Below are positions 32,321 through 43,826 of a stretch of DNA of 64,000 bases, piece after piece; the first letter of the stretch is position 1; every line of letters starts with the position of its first letter. The notes beneath the pieces were generated by a model. That model searched no databases. It had not been told where the DNA came from and saw nothing but the letters and a program-made list of their open reading frames with translations. The stretch is from Haematobia irritans (Eukaryota > Arthropoda > Insecta > Diptera > Muscidae), in assembly GCF_050003625.1 (NCBI RefSeq), contig NC_134397.1:198173063-198237062 (forward strand), read 5' to 3'. Both the position numbers and the translations under genes were made by a program.

Positions 32321-32600
32321 TTTAACATAATATTTTTACAAAATTTTTTATTGAGTTAAAGTTTTGACAAAAGTTTCTATTGAGATAAAATTTTTGACAA
32401 ACTTTTCTATGAAGATAAAATTTTGCCAACATTGTGTATAGTGAAAAAGTTTTGACAAATGTTTCTATAGGGATCAAATATTGACAAATTTTTCCATAGG
32501 GATATAATTTTGACAATATTCAATAGGGACAAATTTTTCTATTATTTATTAGAAATAAAAGTTTGACCAAGTTTTCTAAAGAAATTAAATTTTGACCAAA
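32321..32600 (-). repeat. 29-bp array, reverse orientation, degenerate
   Basis: Units of the type TTTTGACAAAATTTTCTATTGAGATAAA, strongly diverged (GTGTATAGTGAAAAAG, TAGGGATCAAATATTG). It directly abuts the forward units ending at 32320, making a tail-to-tail junction. Confidence 0.8.
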
Positions 32601-32605
32601 ATTTC

Positions 32606-32840
32606 TCCAGATCCGTTGGACTTTTGTGCATGCGGCATTTTAGAAAGTAAGATTGGCACTAAAATATACCAAGATGACGATCATCTCAAGACTTTGCTAT
32701 GCCGGGAATGGACCCTATACTGCAGAGGCACTTTCTCATTTTTCTTTCAATTTTGTCTTTCCGACATTTTCATTAAAGTGCGATTTTGGTCACTATATGA
32801 AGTCGGTTTATCGATTGTAACCAAAATTCGCTAACTCCAT
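32606..32840 (+). pseudogene. Decayed mariner-like transposase, second C-terminal fragment
   Basis: Reads SPDPLDFCACGILESKIG, then TKIYQDDDHLKTLLCREW before the similarity is lost. It is the same protein region and probably the same family as the fragment at 31711-31905 (NPLDFCPWDILE; EWTKM). Both sit at satellite edges. There is no start, no terminal repeats and a corrupted C-terminus. Confidence 0.65.
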
Positions 32841-32989
32841 GTTTACAAACATCAAAAGCCGACTAGATTAAATTTTTTAAGTCATTTTTGAAGATTATGA
32901 AAAATTGATTTCCATTTTCTTTTGACAATAACTCCATTAACCGCAAGTACAGTTTGTATCTCCAGTTTCTCTCTAACTAAGAAGTATTT

Positions 32990-33838
32990 CAATCTTCAAT
33001 AGAAATAAAATACAATTTTCTACAGAGATACAATTCTGAGAAAATTTTCTATAGAAGTACAATTTTGACAAAATTTTCAATAAAAATAAAATTTTCTGTA
33101 GGAATAAAATTTTGACAAAATTTTCTATAGAAATAAAATTTTGACGAAATTTTCTATAGAAATAGAATTTTGACGAAGTAAATAATAAAGTTCTGAAGAA
33201 ATTTTCTATAGAAATAACATTTTCACAAAATTTTCTATAGAAATAAAAATTTGACAAATTTTTCTATTGAAATAACATTTTGACAAAATTTTCTAAAGAA
33301 ATAAAATTTTGACAAAATTTTCTATAGAAATAACATCTTGACGAAATTTTCTATAGAAATAAAAATTTGACAAAATTGTCTACAGAAATAAAATTTTGAC
33401 AAAATATTCTATAGAAATAAAAATTTGACAAAATTTTCTAGAGAAATAAAATTTTGACAAAAATTTCTATAGAAATTAAATTTTGACAAAATTTTCTAGA
33501 GAAATAAAATTTTGACAAAAATTTCTATAGAAATTAAATTTTGACAAAATTTTTTACAGAAATAAAATGTTTGACAAAATTTTCTGTAAAAATAAAATTT
33601 TGAAAAAAAATTCTAAAAAATAAAAATTTGACAAAATTTTCTATAGAAATGAAAATTTGACAAAATTTTCTATGGAAATAAAAATTTGACAAAATTTTCT
33701 ATAGAAATAAAATTTTAACAAAATTTTCAATAGAAATAAAATTTTGACAAAATTTTCTATAGAACTAAAATTTTGACAAAATTTTCTAAAGAAATAAAAA
33801 ATTGAAAAATTTTCTATAGAAATAAAAATTTGACAAAA
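32990..33838 (-). repeat. 29-bp minisatellite array, reverse orientation
   Basis: About 28 units. It begins after a short transition (AAGAAGTATTTCAATCTTC) that is shared with the start of the array at 35835, and it ends abruptly at GACAAAATT before GGGGGACTATTTGTAAACC. Confidence 0.92.
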
Positions 33839-35177
33839 TTGGGGGACTATTTGTAAACCTTGTTAATACGGAAGTATTTACAGCAACGTTATCTACAAGA
33901 ATTTCTATTTGACTCAAAAAATATCACTTGCAATAAATGTGGCACACTAATTTTATTAAAGTGACAGAGAGATTTAATAAAAAAATCAAATTAAATACAT
34001 TTTACAAGTTTTTTTTTTAAAGATTATTTAAAATAAAATTAAATCTTAACCCAACAATTATTTTATCTCCATTTCATCGAAAAATTATCCTTGTTATTAA
34101 ACCGCTAATAATTATTACAAAAAAAATTCTGTGCCTTATTTACAGATGGCACGATTGGCCGCTTGGTAACAATATGGCTTGAGAAGGATAAAAAGCTCTC
34201 AGAATTATATTATTGGACACATTAGTTCGATTTTATGTTAAGGCACTGACCACATGCATAAGTTTAAAGGGAACCAGGATTAAAATTTGCAAACCCTATT
34301 TCGCCACAAAAAGGAATTAATTAAAGAGTGGCACGACTTGGAAAAAAGGTGACACAAAAATGGCAAAAGTTGTAACGCTTAAAAAAGTGGCAAATGTGCG
34401 ACTAAAGTGACATAATGGGCAACGGAGTGTTTACTAATGAAATAACACCTTAGCTTCATTATAAAACTACACACCAAATATCATTTGCTTTTGTTTACCC
34501 ATTTCCCTTATTTCTTGGAGGTTTATTTCATGGAATCGATTTTACCATGGAATATCTCGTATTTTTCCTCTAAATATTAAAACCACAAAAAATGTAGTGT
34601 CATTTCCTCCACGAGCATAGTTTCATATGTCAGACCACAAACAGGGTAAACAAAGTCATTTAAATGCAAATTTGGTTTCTTTGAAATATCAGATGCCACT
34701 ACCAGGACAGTAGAATTGAAAGAAAGTTCTTTGTAGCTCAAACAAATAGCAGAGGAAAATTAATATTTTTTCTGGTTTGTATATATGTGTGTGTGCAGTG
34801 AAATTGCTCACATATGTACCCCATAAAAGTTTGCCCGTTTGGAAAACCCGGTCATATCGGTTTTTCCAAAAGGACAAACGTAGTGTAAATGGGTACCCAC
34901 CCATACTCTCTTGCAAAACAAACACACGCACACCTACATTCAAACGTGGCATAACGCCATAACATATTTTTGTCCTTGATACACTCAAGTGCCATTTATC
35001 TTGTCAAAGCCGGTGTCTTTGATGTCAATGTGGGTAAATAACAGGGCAGGATGAAAGCTCACAAGAGTTTGGCGCTTATTTGGGGAAAATGTTTGGTTTT
35101 TTTTGTCAAAACCAAAATATGGTGTGAAAATGGACGCCATGGACACAGATATACATATATCTATGGTATACATATAT
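33839..35177. other. Non-repetitive DNA, no gene recognised
   Basis: AT-rich host-like DNA. Includes the ATGCAAATTTGGTTTCTTTG segment at 34655-34728 and the TTTGATGTCAATGTGGGTAA segment at 35017-35050, which resemble stretches near 29.8 and 25.1-25.5 kb. No exon could be supported. Confidence 0.5.
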
Positions 35178-35205
35178 TACAATGGACTAAATAGTCTAAG
35201 TGATA
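35178..35205 (+). repeat. SINE/LINE tail fragment
   Basis: ACAATGGACTAAATAGTCTA followed by AGTGATAC matches part of the common SINE/LINE 3' tail with one substitution. It is too short to orient further. Confidence 0.6.
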
Positions 35206-35228
35206 CATATATAGGATTATATACATTA

Positions 35229-35525
35229 CACTGAAAATAAAATATTGTCGAGACCACAAAGATTTCATGTCTTTGTAATACAATGAACAAAATATGCATT
35301 TCATTGGTACAAGGTGCGTAAACTTTTTGGTGAAGTTCTTTTGTCCTTAAAGTTAAGTGATTCGGGTTAAATATGGCCATCTTTACATAAAAGAATATTC
35401 TGTTGAATCTAGGTCACCTTGCCCTAAAAAAAAAAAGAAAAAGAAAATTTCAATTCTTCAATATTATTGAAATAACCCTGAATTTAGAATTTTTTTGTAA
35501 CTTGACTTGAAACACAAATTTAGTA
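35229..35525. mobile_element. CACTG-type MITE fragment
   Basis: CACTGAAAATAAAATATTG then CAAAGATTTCATGTCTTTG matches the left half of the MITEs at 26994 and 59395. Similarity fades around 35525 where a LINE-derived fragment begins, so the right end is missing. Confidence 0.65.
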
Positions 35526-35530
35526 AATCC

Positions 35531-35614
35531 ATATCCATAATTAGTCCGATACTGAAATATGCATCAATAGACTGGTGGGCACCAGGAGCAACAAATGAAG
35601 CAACGCACTTTTAA
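35531..35614 (+). pseudogene. LINE reverse transcriptase scrap
   Basis: The frame from ATATCCATAATT reads ISIISPILKYASIDWWAPGA, then TNEATHF and a stop. The pattern xPILxYASxxWW is typical of the region just after the RT domain in jockey/R1/LOA-type LINEs. It is only 27 codons long, has no flanking LINE sequence and differs from the LINE at 4475-10242 (RPIMLYGVVVWW). Confidence 0.55.
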
Positions 35615-35728
35615 GGAGGGTGAGTGACATTCAATTTTTGCCACTGACGGTGCCAGATTGACAGCTAATATTGTCCCTCAAATATCCATTAAAATATTAA
35701 ACTAAAAGTATTTGAACCGCTATGAGAC

Positions 35729-38500
35729 CACGGTTGCCACAGTTGGTAGAATTCTAACAAAAAATGGTAGAGTTTTTACTGTTTGGTTGAATTCTTGAAA
35801 TTATTATAGATTTTGCAAAATATTCCTCTCCAACTAAGAAGTATTTTAATCTTCTATAAAAATAAAATTATAAGACAATTTTCCAACTAAGAAGTATTTC
35901 AATCTTCTATAAAAATAAAATTGTAGACATTTTAATAGAAATAAAATTTTGACAAAATTTTCTACAGAAATAAAATGTTGACAAAATTTTCTACAGAAAT
36001 AAAATTTTGACAACATTTTCTGTAAAAATGTAATTTTGACGAAATTTTCTATAAAATAAAATTTTGACAAAATTTTCTGTCGAAATAATTTGACAAAATT
36101 TTCTATGGACAAAATTAACAAAATTTAACAAAATTTTCTATAGAAATAAAATTTTGACAAAATTTACTAGAGAAATAAAATGTTGACAAAGTTTCCTATA
36201 GAAATAAAATTTTGACATAAATTTCTATAGAAATAAAAATTTGACAAAATTTTCTACAGAAATAAAATTTTAACAAATTTTTTTTATAAAATTTTAACAT
36301 TTTCTATAGATATAATTTTGACAAAATTTTCTATAGAAATAACATTTTGACAAGATTTTCTCATGAAATAAAATTATGACAAAATTTTCTATAGAAATAC
36401 AATTTTGACAACATATTCTATAGAGTTTTGAGAAAATTTTCTATAGAAATAAACTTTTTAGAAAATTTCCCGCAGAAATAAAATTCTGACAAAATTTTCT
36501 ATAGAAATAAAAATTTAACATCATTTTCCATAGAGATAAAAATTTTACAAAATTTTCTATAGAAATAAAAGTTTGACAAAATTTTCTATAGAAATAAAAA
36601 TTTGACAAAATTTTCTATAGAAATAATATTTTGTAAAATTTTCTATAGAAATAAAATTTTGACAACATTTTCTATAGAAACAAAATTTTCAATACAAATA
36701 AATTGTTTGACAAAATTTTTTATAAAAATATAATTTTAACATTTTCTATAGAAATAAAATTGTGACAAAATTTTCTATAGAAATAAAATTGTGACAAAAT
36801 TTTCTATAGAAATAAAATTTTGACCAAATTTTCTATAGAAATAAAATTTTGACAAAATTTTGTACTGAAATAAAATTTTGACAAAATTTTCTACTGAAAA
36901 AAAATTTTGACAAAATTTTCTAGATAAATAAAAATTTGACAAAATTTTCTATAGAAATAAAATGTTGACAAAATTTTCTATAGAAATACAATTTTGACAA
37001 CATTTTCTATATAAATAAAATTTTGACAAATGTTTCTATAGAAATAAAATGTTGACAAAATTTTCAATAGAACTGAATTGTTTGACAAAATTTTCAATAG
37101 AACTGAATTGTTTGACAACATTTTCTATAGAAATAAAATTTTGCCAACATTTTCTATAGAAATATAATTTTGACAACATTTTCTATAGAAATAAAATTTT
37201 GACAAAAATTTCTATAGAAATAAAAGTTTGACAAAAATTTCTATAGAAATTAAATTTTGAAAAATTTTTTAACAAAACTTTCTACAAATAAAAATTTGTC
37301 AAAATTTTCTATAGAAATAAAATTTTGACATTTTTTGTAGAGAAATAACATTTTGAAAAAATTTTCTATAGAAATACAATTTTGACAAAAACTTCTATAG
37401 AAATAAAATTTTCATAAAAATTTTTTTAGAAGTACAATTTTGACAAAATTTTGTACTGAAATAAAATTTTGACAAAATTTTCTACTGAAAAAAAATTTTG
37501 ACAAAATTTTCTACAGAAATAAAATTTTCACAAAATTTTCTATATAAATAGAAATTTGACAAAATTTTCTATAGAAATAAAATGTTGGCAAAATTTTCTA
37601 TAGAAATACAATTTTGACAACATTTTCAATAGAACTGAATTGTTTGACAACATTTTCTATAGAAATAAAATTTGCCAACATTTTCTATAGAAATAAAATT
37701 TTGACAAAAATTTCTATAGAAATAAAAGTTTGCAAAAATTTCTATAGAAATTAATTTTTGAAAAATTTACTATCGAAATAAAATTTTGACAAAATTTTCT
37801 AGAGAAATAAACTGTTAACAAAATTTTCTATAAATAAAATTTTGACAAAATTTTCTATAGAAATAAAATTTTGACATTTTTTATTGAGAAATAACATTTT
37901 GAAAAAATTTTCTATAGAAATAACATTTTGACAAAATTTTCAATATAAATAAAATTTTAACAAAATTTTCTATAGAAATAAAATTTTGACAAAATTTTCT
38001 ATAGAAATACAATTTTGACAAAATTTGCTATAGAAATATAAATTTGACAAAATTTTCTATAGAAATAAAAATTTGACAAAATTTTCTATAGAAATAAAAA
38101 TTTGACAAAATTTCTATAGAAATAAAATTTTGACAACATTTGCTATATAAAAATAAAATTTTGACAAAATTTTCTATATAAATAAAATTTTGACAAAATT
38201 TTCTATTGAAATTAAATTTTGACAAAATTTTCTATAGAAATAAAATTTTGACAAATTTTCTTGAGAAATAAAATTTTGACAAAATTTTCTAAGAAATAAA
38301 ATGTTTGACAAATTTTCTGTAAATAAAAAAAAAATTCTGTAAAAATTTCGTTAGAAATAAAATTTTGACAAAAATTTCTATAGAAATAAAATTTTAACAA
38401 AAATTTCTATAGAAATAAAATTTTGACAAATTTTCTATAGAAATAAAATGTTTGACAAAATTCTTTATAGAAATAAAATTTTGACAAAAATTTGTTCATT
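35729..38500 (-). mobile_element. Satellite-bearing TIR element, reverse, right bookend plus 29-bp array
   Basis: Starts CACGGTTGCCACAGTTGG at 35729 and continues with GGTAGAATTCTAACAAAAA, GTTTGGTTGAATTC and ATTTTGCAAAATATTC, the reverse complement of the right bookend seen at 55030-55142. A reverse 29-bp array of about 90 units (35838-38498) follows. Variants such as CAATAGAACTGAATTG recur at 37062, 37091 and 37627. The opposite bookend is missing at 38500. Confidence 0.8.
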
Positions 38501-38585
38501 CTTCCTATAAAACAGTTTACTTTTTTCTGTCTTTGTGGATGCGATTTATTCAAGTCTAAATGCTGAAGAGCTCTAACTATAAGTA

Positions 38586-38899
38586 GGTTAGGTTGTTAGG
38601 TTAGGTTATGTGGCAGCCCGATGTATCAGGCTCACTTAGACTATTCAGTCCATTGTGATACCACAGTGGTGAACTTCTCTCTTAGCACTGAGTGCTGCCC
38701 GATTCCATGTTAAGCTCAATGACAAGGGATCTGCTTTTTATAGCCGAGTCCGAACGGCGTTCCACATTGCAGTGAAACCACTTAGAGAAGCTTTGAAACC
38801 CTCAGAAATGTCACCTGCATTACTGAGGTGGGATCCCACGAACCCGCGACCTTGTGTATGCAAGGCGGGCATGCTAACCATTGCACCACGGTGGCTCCC
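38586..38899 (-). mobile_element. Complete tRNA-headed SINE, 314 bp
   Basis: On the minus strand it starts GGGAGCCACCGTGG and carries a tRNA-like head with box A (TGGTGCAATGG), an anticodon-like region GCCCGCCTTGCATAC and box B (GGGTTCGTGGGATCC). A non-tRNA body follows (TTTCTGAGGGTTTCAAAGC, CCGTTCGGACTCGGC, GGAATCGGGCAGCACTC). It ends with the LINE-like tail GGTATCACAATGGACTG...CGGGCTGCCAC and CCTAACC repeats. The target TATAAGTA is duplicated at 38578-38585 and 38900-38907. The head lacks a proper acceptor stem, so it is not a tRNA gene. It would be transcribed by Pol III from the internal boxes and mobilised by a partner LINE. Confidence 0.92.
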
Positions 38900-38907
38900 T
38901 ATAAGTA

Positions 38908-40034
38908 GCAATCGCTTTACCACGATTGCATTTTATCACGAATACCTTTATTTCTGATTGCAATGCTTTTGTGAGCTTGTAAACAATAAAATGAACTGTC
39001 GCTGGAATAAATGTGTCAAATGTCAGATGAGCGAGTATGGAAACGATATCAATCTCAAGTTTGTATGTTAACAATTGCTCCATTGCTAGCTCTATTTTTC
39101 ACAATTTTTTAGTGTACCTACTGAGGGTGAGTTTTGTATATGAGTTCTAAAGCCAAAAGTGACTTCCAATGAATTTCGTGACTCAAACGCATTTGTTGTT
39201 GACTTAATTGACGTTGAAAGTAATTTATTGTCATGGCTGCAAGACTATAACGTTTGGCTGGACACTGGTGCGTATACATATGCGGATATATCCATATCTG
39301 TATACACATACACACAAACACACACACCCATTTGATAGCATTCAGAAAGAGTTCGTTTTGCAACTATTGAAAGTTGCTTCGCTCCTATTATTTTTGAAGG
39401 TTCAGATCAAAGGAACCGCTGTAGTAATTAATGAGCTTTTGTTGTTGAGTAGTAAAGGACATAAGTACAAGGATATAAACCACACCACACCCAGGTCAGT
39501 CTCCAACAAAAGATAGATTGTGCTGAAAGCTATTTTCACGTAGTATGAGAATTTTCATTATAAGTGTCTGAATTAAAGTTTTCTTGAGTGTTTTTCTGAC
39601 GTGTATGTTTGCAGTTGTGCATTATGGCCAAACTGTCTTCGAACTCAATAGGAACAGGAACTATTTGGCACTCGATGTTGCTGAAATTTCTTGTAACCTG
39701 ATAGAAATCATGTCTGACATCAAACGTGCCACAAATGATGCTTATGTGACGACTATTTCCGTTTCCGTTGGTTACATGAGCATATACACAAACAAGTCCC
39801 TCTATAAATGGAATGAGTTTAAGGGTAAATGCCCAAAATTTAGAAAAAAAAATAATAGAGACGGGGCTTTTCATTGGAAAAGCCCAACAAAACTTGAAAG
39901 GAATCGTTCAAATTATCAATTAAAGAGATCTTAGAAAAAACATAGTAAATAAATGTAACCGTGAAAAAATTGATGTGTGAAACATGAACATGAAACATGA
40001 AGTAGCTGTCTTCACCAAATGTGGTGAAATTTAA
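38908..40034. other. Non-repetitive DNA, no gene recognised
   Basis: Contains overlapping open frames of 112-116 codons on opposite strands (39536-39874 minus, 39584-39934 plus). Neither shows a recognisable domain, signal or splice context, and their overlap suggests chance. It includes a (CA)n-like tract near 39305. Confidence 0.45.
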
Positions 40035-40115
40035 ACAGGTTGGCTGATAAGTCCCCGGTCTGACACAGGGAAATCAACAATAATTTATTGGTATGCAAAA
40101 TTTAAGCGTGGTGAA

Positions 40116-41149
40116 ATGAGCACGGAGGACGGTGAGCGCAGTGCACGCCCGAAAGAGGTGGTTACCGACGAAAACATCAAAAAAATCGACAAAATAATTT
40201 TGAATGACCGTAAAATGAAGTTGATCGAGATAGCAGAGGCCTTAAAGATATCAAAGGAACGTGTTGGTCATATCATTCATCAATATTTGGATATGCGGAA
40301 GCTCTGTGCAAAATGGGTGCCGCGCGAGCTCACACTTGCCCAAAAACAACAACGTGTTGATGATTCTGAGCGGAGTTTGCAGCTGTTAACTCGTAATACA
40401 CCCGAGTTTTTCCGTCTATATGTTACAATGGATGAAACATGGCTCCATCACTACACTCCTGAGTCCAATCGACAGTCGGCTGAGTGGGCAGCGACCGGTG
40501 AACCGTCTCCGAAGCGTGGAAAGACTCAAAAGTCCGCTGGCAAAGTAATGGCCTCTGTTTTTTGGGATGCGCATGGAATAATTTTTATCGATTATCTTGA
40601 GAAGGGAAAAACCATCAACAGTGACTATTAATGGCGTTGTCATTGAGCACAACATGGAATCGGGCAGCACTCAGTGATAAAGAGAGAAGTTCACCAATAT
40701 GGTATCACAATGGACTGAATAGTCTAAGTGAGCCTGATACATCGGGCTGCCACCTAACCTAACCTAACTATTATATGGCGTTATTGGAGCGTTTGAAGGT
40801 CGAAATCGCGGCAAAACGGCCCCATATGAAGAAGAAAAATGTGCTGTTCCACCAAGACAACGCACAGTGCCACAAGTCATTGAGAACGATGGCAAAAATT
40901 CATGAATTGGTCTTCGAATTGCTTCCCCACCCACCGTATTCTCCAGATCTGGCCCCCAGCGACTTTTTCTTGTTCTCAGACCTCAAAAGGAAGCTCGTAG
41001 GGAAAAAATTTGGCTGCAATGAAGAGGTGATCGCCGAAACTGAGGCCTATTTTGAGGCAAAACCGAAGGAGTACTACCAAAATGGTATCAAAAAATTGGA
41101 AGGTCGTTATAATCGTTGTATCGCTCTTGAAGGGAACTATGTTGAATAA
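40116..41149 (+). pseudogene. Mariner transposase pseudogene (M2)
   Basis: Open from MSTEDGERSARPKEV through the helix-turn-helix (KLIEIAEALKIS) and first catalytic motif VTMDETWLHH to DYLEKGKTINSDY, where the SINE insertion introduces a stop. The rest, MALLERLKVEIAAKRPHMK, VLFHQDNAQCH and HPPYSPDLAPSDFFLF, runs open to GNYVE. Spacing between the last two catalytic Asp is 34 residues (DD34D). Apart from the 5' deletion and the SINE this copy is the best preserved of the three, with no internal stop seen outside the insert. PCH has become QCH. Confidence 0.92.
40639..40766 (+). mobile_element. 5'-truncated SINE inserted in mariner M2
   Basis: Carries the last 128 bp of the SINE: GTCATTGAGCACAACATGG, GAATCGGGCAGCACTCAGTG, TGGTATCACAATGGACTG, CATCGGGCTGCCAC and CTAACC repeats. 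The target ACTATTATATGGCGTT follows at 40767-40782, and ACTATTAATGGCGTT (one T missing) precedes it at 40624-40638, giving a 15-16 bp duplication typical of target-primed insertion. The tRNA head is absent. Confidence 0.9.
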
Positions 41150-41400
41150 TAAAAACGAATTTTGACAAAAAATGTGTTTTTCTTTATTAGACTGGGGACA
41201 TAACAGCCAACCTGTTATTGCTCAGAAGTGATATATAATCTTGAGTATAGCATTGTTGGCGTGAAGGAAAACAGCACTACCTTTCATGCATCTATACTGT
41301 AGGAATTGGTTGCATTAACGTAAACGAACGATCAAAAACTAGTTTGAGTACTTGTTTACGTTATTGCCACCGATTCATGCAGTGCAGCGGTGCCAACTCC

Positions 41401-41593
41401 GACGATTTATCGTCATTTTGACGATTTTTGGTGCTAAATTTGGCATGTGACGATTTGACGACGATTTCATGTAATGTAGTTATAAGTTGACGATTTTTGA
41501 AATTACGCGACTCAAGTGTTTCCCTTTCACGTTTTTATGACGATTTGACGATTTTTCACAGCAACGTAGTTATAATTTGACGATTTTTCATAA
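41401..41593 (+). repeat. hAT left subterminal GACGATTT repeats
   Basis: Eight GACGATTT copies occur within about 190 bp just inside the left terminus, several as adjacent pairs (GACGATTTGACGATTTTTC). Three more, in the same orientation, lie at 44046-44120 before the right terminus. Subterminal repeats are known transposase-binding sites in hAT elements; that role is inferred here. Confidence 0.75.
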
Positions 41594-41781
41594 TGTAAAC
41601 AAGTTTTTTAAACACTAAAAAGTAACACTGACTCGAACTTGGGTTTGGCGGTTTTTCTAATGAATATTATCCACCACTGTTTCTGACACTTGTCAAAAGT
41701 GGAAAAACAGAGAAAGTGAAAACAACCAAAAAAGTGGTCAAGGAGCTGCAATTACAAAAATTGTTTATTTAATGTTTCAAT

Positions 41782-43826
41782 ATGGATAAATTCATTGTAA
41801 AAAAAGGTAAGTAGAGATAATTTTCTTAATCATAAGTAGTCAAATGTAAAGTAAAATGTTTTTTCAGGTACTATATCCAGTGAAACAATGAAATCCAAAG
41901 AGGACCGTGGCGCCGTTGAGAAGCCAAAGAGGACTCCCAAAGAAGAATGGGTCCGGGACCCGGATTATAAAAGCTGGTTAATCCTGGAGGATGGAACATT
42001 TTCGTGCACATTGTGTGGAAAGAAACTAAAAGTATCATCTGGTAAAAATGATCTTCAAAAACATAAGATGTCCAAAAAACATTCTGATGCGGAAGCCGCA
42101 ACTATTTCCAATCAACCCAGTATAAGATCTGTTTTTTCTGGAGAAGACAACGAAACCAAAAAGATAGAAATTATGTTGTCGTTTTTTCTTGTGGAACACA
42201 ACATATCGTTCAAAACTATGGATCATTTGTCTAAAGTGCTTAAAGCTTCTGTAACAGATTCTCATTCGGTAAACAATATTTCAATAGGTCGTACTAAAGC
42301 AACTGCAATTGTCAAAAATGTCATAGGCGAGCAACAGCAACAATCTCTTTCAAAGTTACTTAATTCGAACTACTTTTCGTTATGTATTGACGGTGCAACA
42401 GATATAACAAAGAAAAAAGTCCTCTATTTAGTAGTGAGAGTATGCATAAATTTCGAAATTCTCGATTTATTTTTTGGATTGTTAGATGTGGAAAATGGAG
42501 ATGCAGAATCGTTATTCAATGCTGTGAAGGACTATTTTGCAGAGAAAAAAGTGGATTATAAAAAACGTATAATTGGATTTGGCGCTGATGGAGAAGCAAC
42601 TATGACCGGAAAAAGAAACTCTGTTGCAAGCAGATTCAAAAAGGAAATTCCTCATTTATTTGTCATCAAATGCGTCTGCCACTCCTTGGCATTGTGCAGC
42701 TCAAAAGCTGCTTTAAGACTTCCATCTTCAGTTGAAACTTTAACGAGACAAATTTACAACTACATAGCGGAGAGTCCCAAGAGAATTAATACTTTTGCAG
42801 AAATACAAACATTACTGGAATTCAAACCTAGGAAAATCCTTCATCCAGCACAGACAAGATGGCTTTCTCTGGAAATGGTAGTAAATAGAATACTTGATCT
42901 TTACGAACCGCTTAAAATCTATTTCGCATTTACCGCTAACGTGGATCACAGCAAAAGAAGTCCAAAGAAATTTAAATGATACTCATGAGATGTACTTTTG
43001 TTTTTTAAAGTATGTTCTTAAAATTATTAACAACGTCAAAAAACTTTTTCAATGTGAAACATCACAAATTCAAAATTTATACACGGAATTGCATCGACTT
43101 CTAAATACCATCTTGAGAAATTTCGTGAAGGATGATTATATTGAAGACTTCCATGTGGATCTATTGGAAGATGAAAACATTTTCTTGCCAAGAACAGATA
43201 TTTACCTTGGAATATATTTCAACGAAAAATATATTACAAGTAATATAACAAAGGACCAATACATTGAAATTGTTGAAAGTTGCAAAATGTATTACATAGA
43301 GCTGGTGAAACAAATTTTGATGCGATTTGATATTAATGATTTCTCTCTCAAGAATTTATGTGTTCTTCAGCCAGATGTATTTTTGAAGCAAACTACGGAA
43401 AATTCTTTTTTAATTTTAGCGGAATATTTTCCAAATATTTTAGACAAAAATAATAAACAAGACCTTGATGATGAAGTTCGTGAGTTATCAAAAATGAAAC
43501 TTCATACAAATTCTACAATGACCTATTGGAAAAATGTTTCAGATATAAAACGCGGAAATGGCAATCAGGCGTTTCCAATACTTTCAAAATTTGTATCAAG
43601 CTTGCTCTGTCTGCCACATTCGTCTTCCAATGTAGAACGAATTTTTAGTGCAGTAAATTTGAATAAAACAAAAATTCGAAATTCGCTTGAAACTGCAACT
43701 TTACAGGGTATTCTATTGTCCAAAGACTATTTAAAGCTTAATCATTCTGAATGTTATGAAGTTACTGTCAAGAATGATTTGTTCCAAAAATTTAATCGGA
43801 ACATGTATTCCTTTAAACTTTTTTAA
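41782..43826 (+). pseudogene. hAT transposase, two exons, one frameshift
   Basis: Exon 1 (41782-41806) encodes MDKFIVKK and part of a Gly codon. A 61-bp intron (41807-41867) starts GTAAGT and ends TTTTTTCAG. Exon 2 continues GTISSETMKSKEDRG. Near the N-terminus is a BED/U1-like zinc finger, CTLCGKK...LQKHKMSKKH. RNase H-like DDE landmarks follow: SLCIDGATDITKKK, GFGADGEATMTGK and the hAT-typical CVCHSLAL. At about 42957-42966 the frame shifts by one base, and the protein resumes VQRNLNDTHEMYF and reaches the C-terminal dimerisation motif LPHSSSNVERIFSAV, ending FKLF at 43826. Total length would be about 660 residues, normal for hAT. No other lesion was seen, so it died recently or the frameshift is a sequencing error. 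Confidence 0.9.

Larger units (their letters stand above)
40035..41215 (+). mobile_element. Himar1-like mariner, copy M2, internally deleted and SINE-interrupted
   Basis: Left terminal repeat ACAGGTTGGCTGATAAGTCC at 40035; right terminal repeat CCAACCTGT ends at 41215 and is followed by TA. About 260 bp after the left repeat are missing: GGTCTGACA runs straight into CAGGGAAATCAAC, removing the start codon and first 40 or so codons. A truncated SINE interrupts the gene at 40639-40766. Confidence 0.92.

Noticed and set aside
38837..38899. Second tRNA gene on the minus strand
   Set aside because: It has box A and B but no acceptor stem pairing, is fused to a SINE body with a LINE tail and has target duplications. 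It is a SINE head.
39536..39934. Overlapping 112- and 116-codon frames on opposite strands
   Set aside because: No recognisable domain. Two antisense frames of similar length in the same DNA suggest chance, and no splice or promoter evidence was visible.
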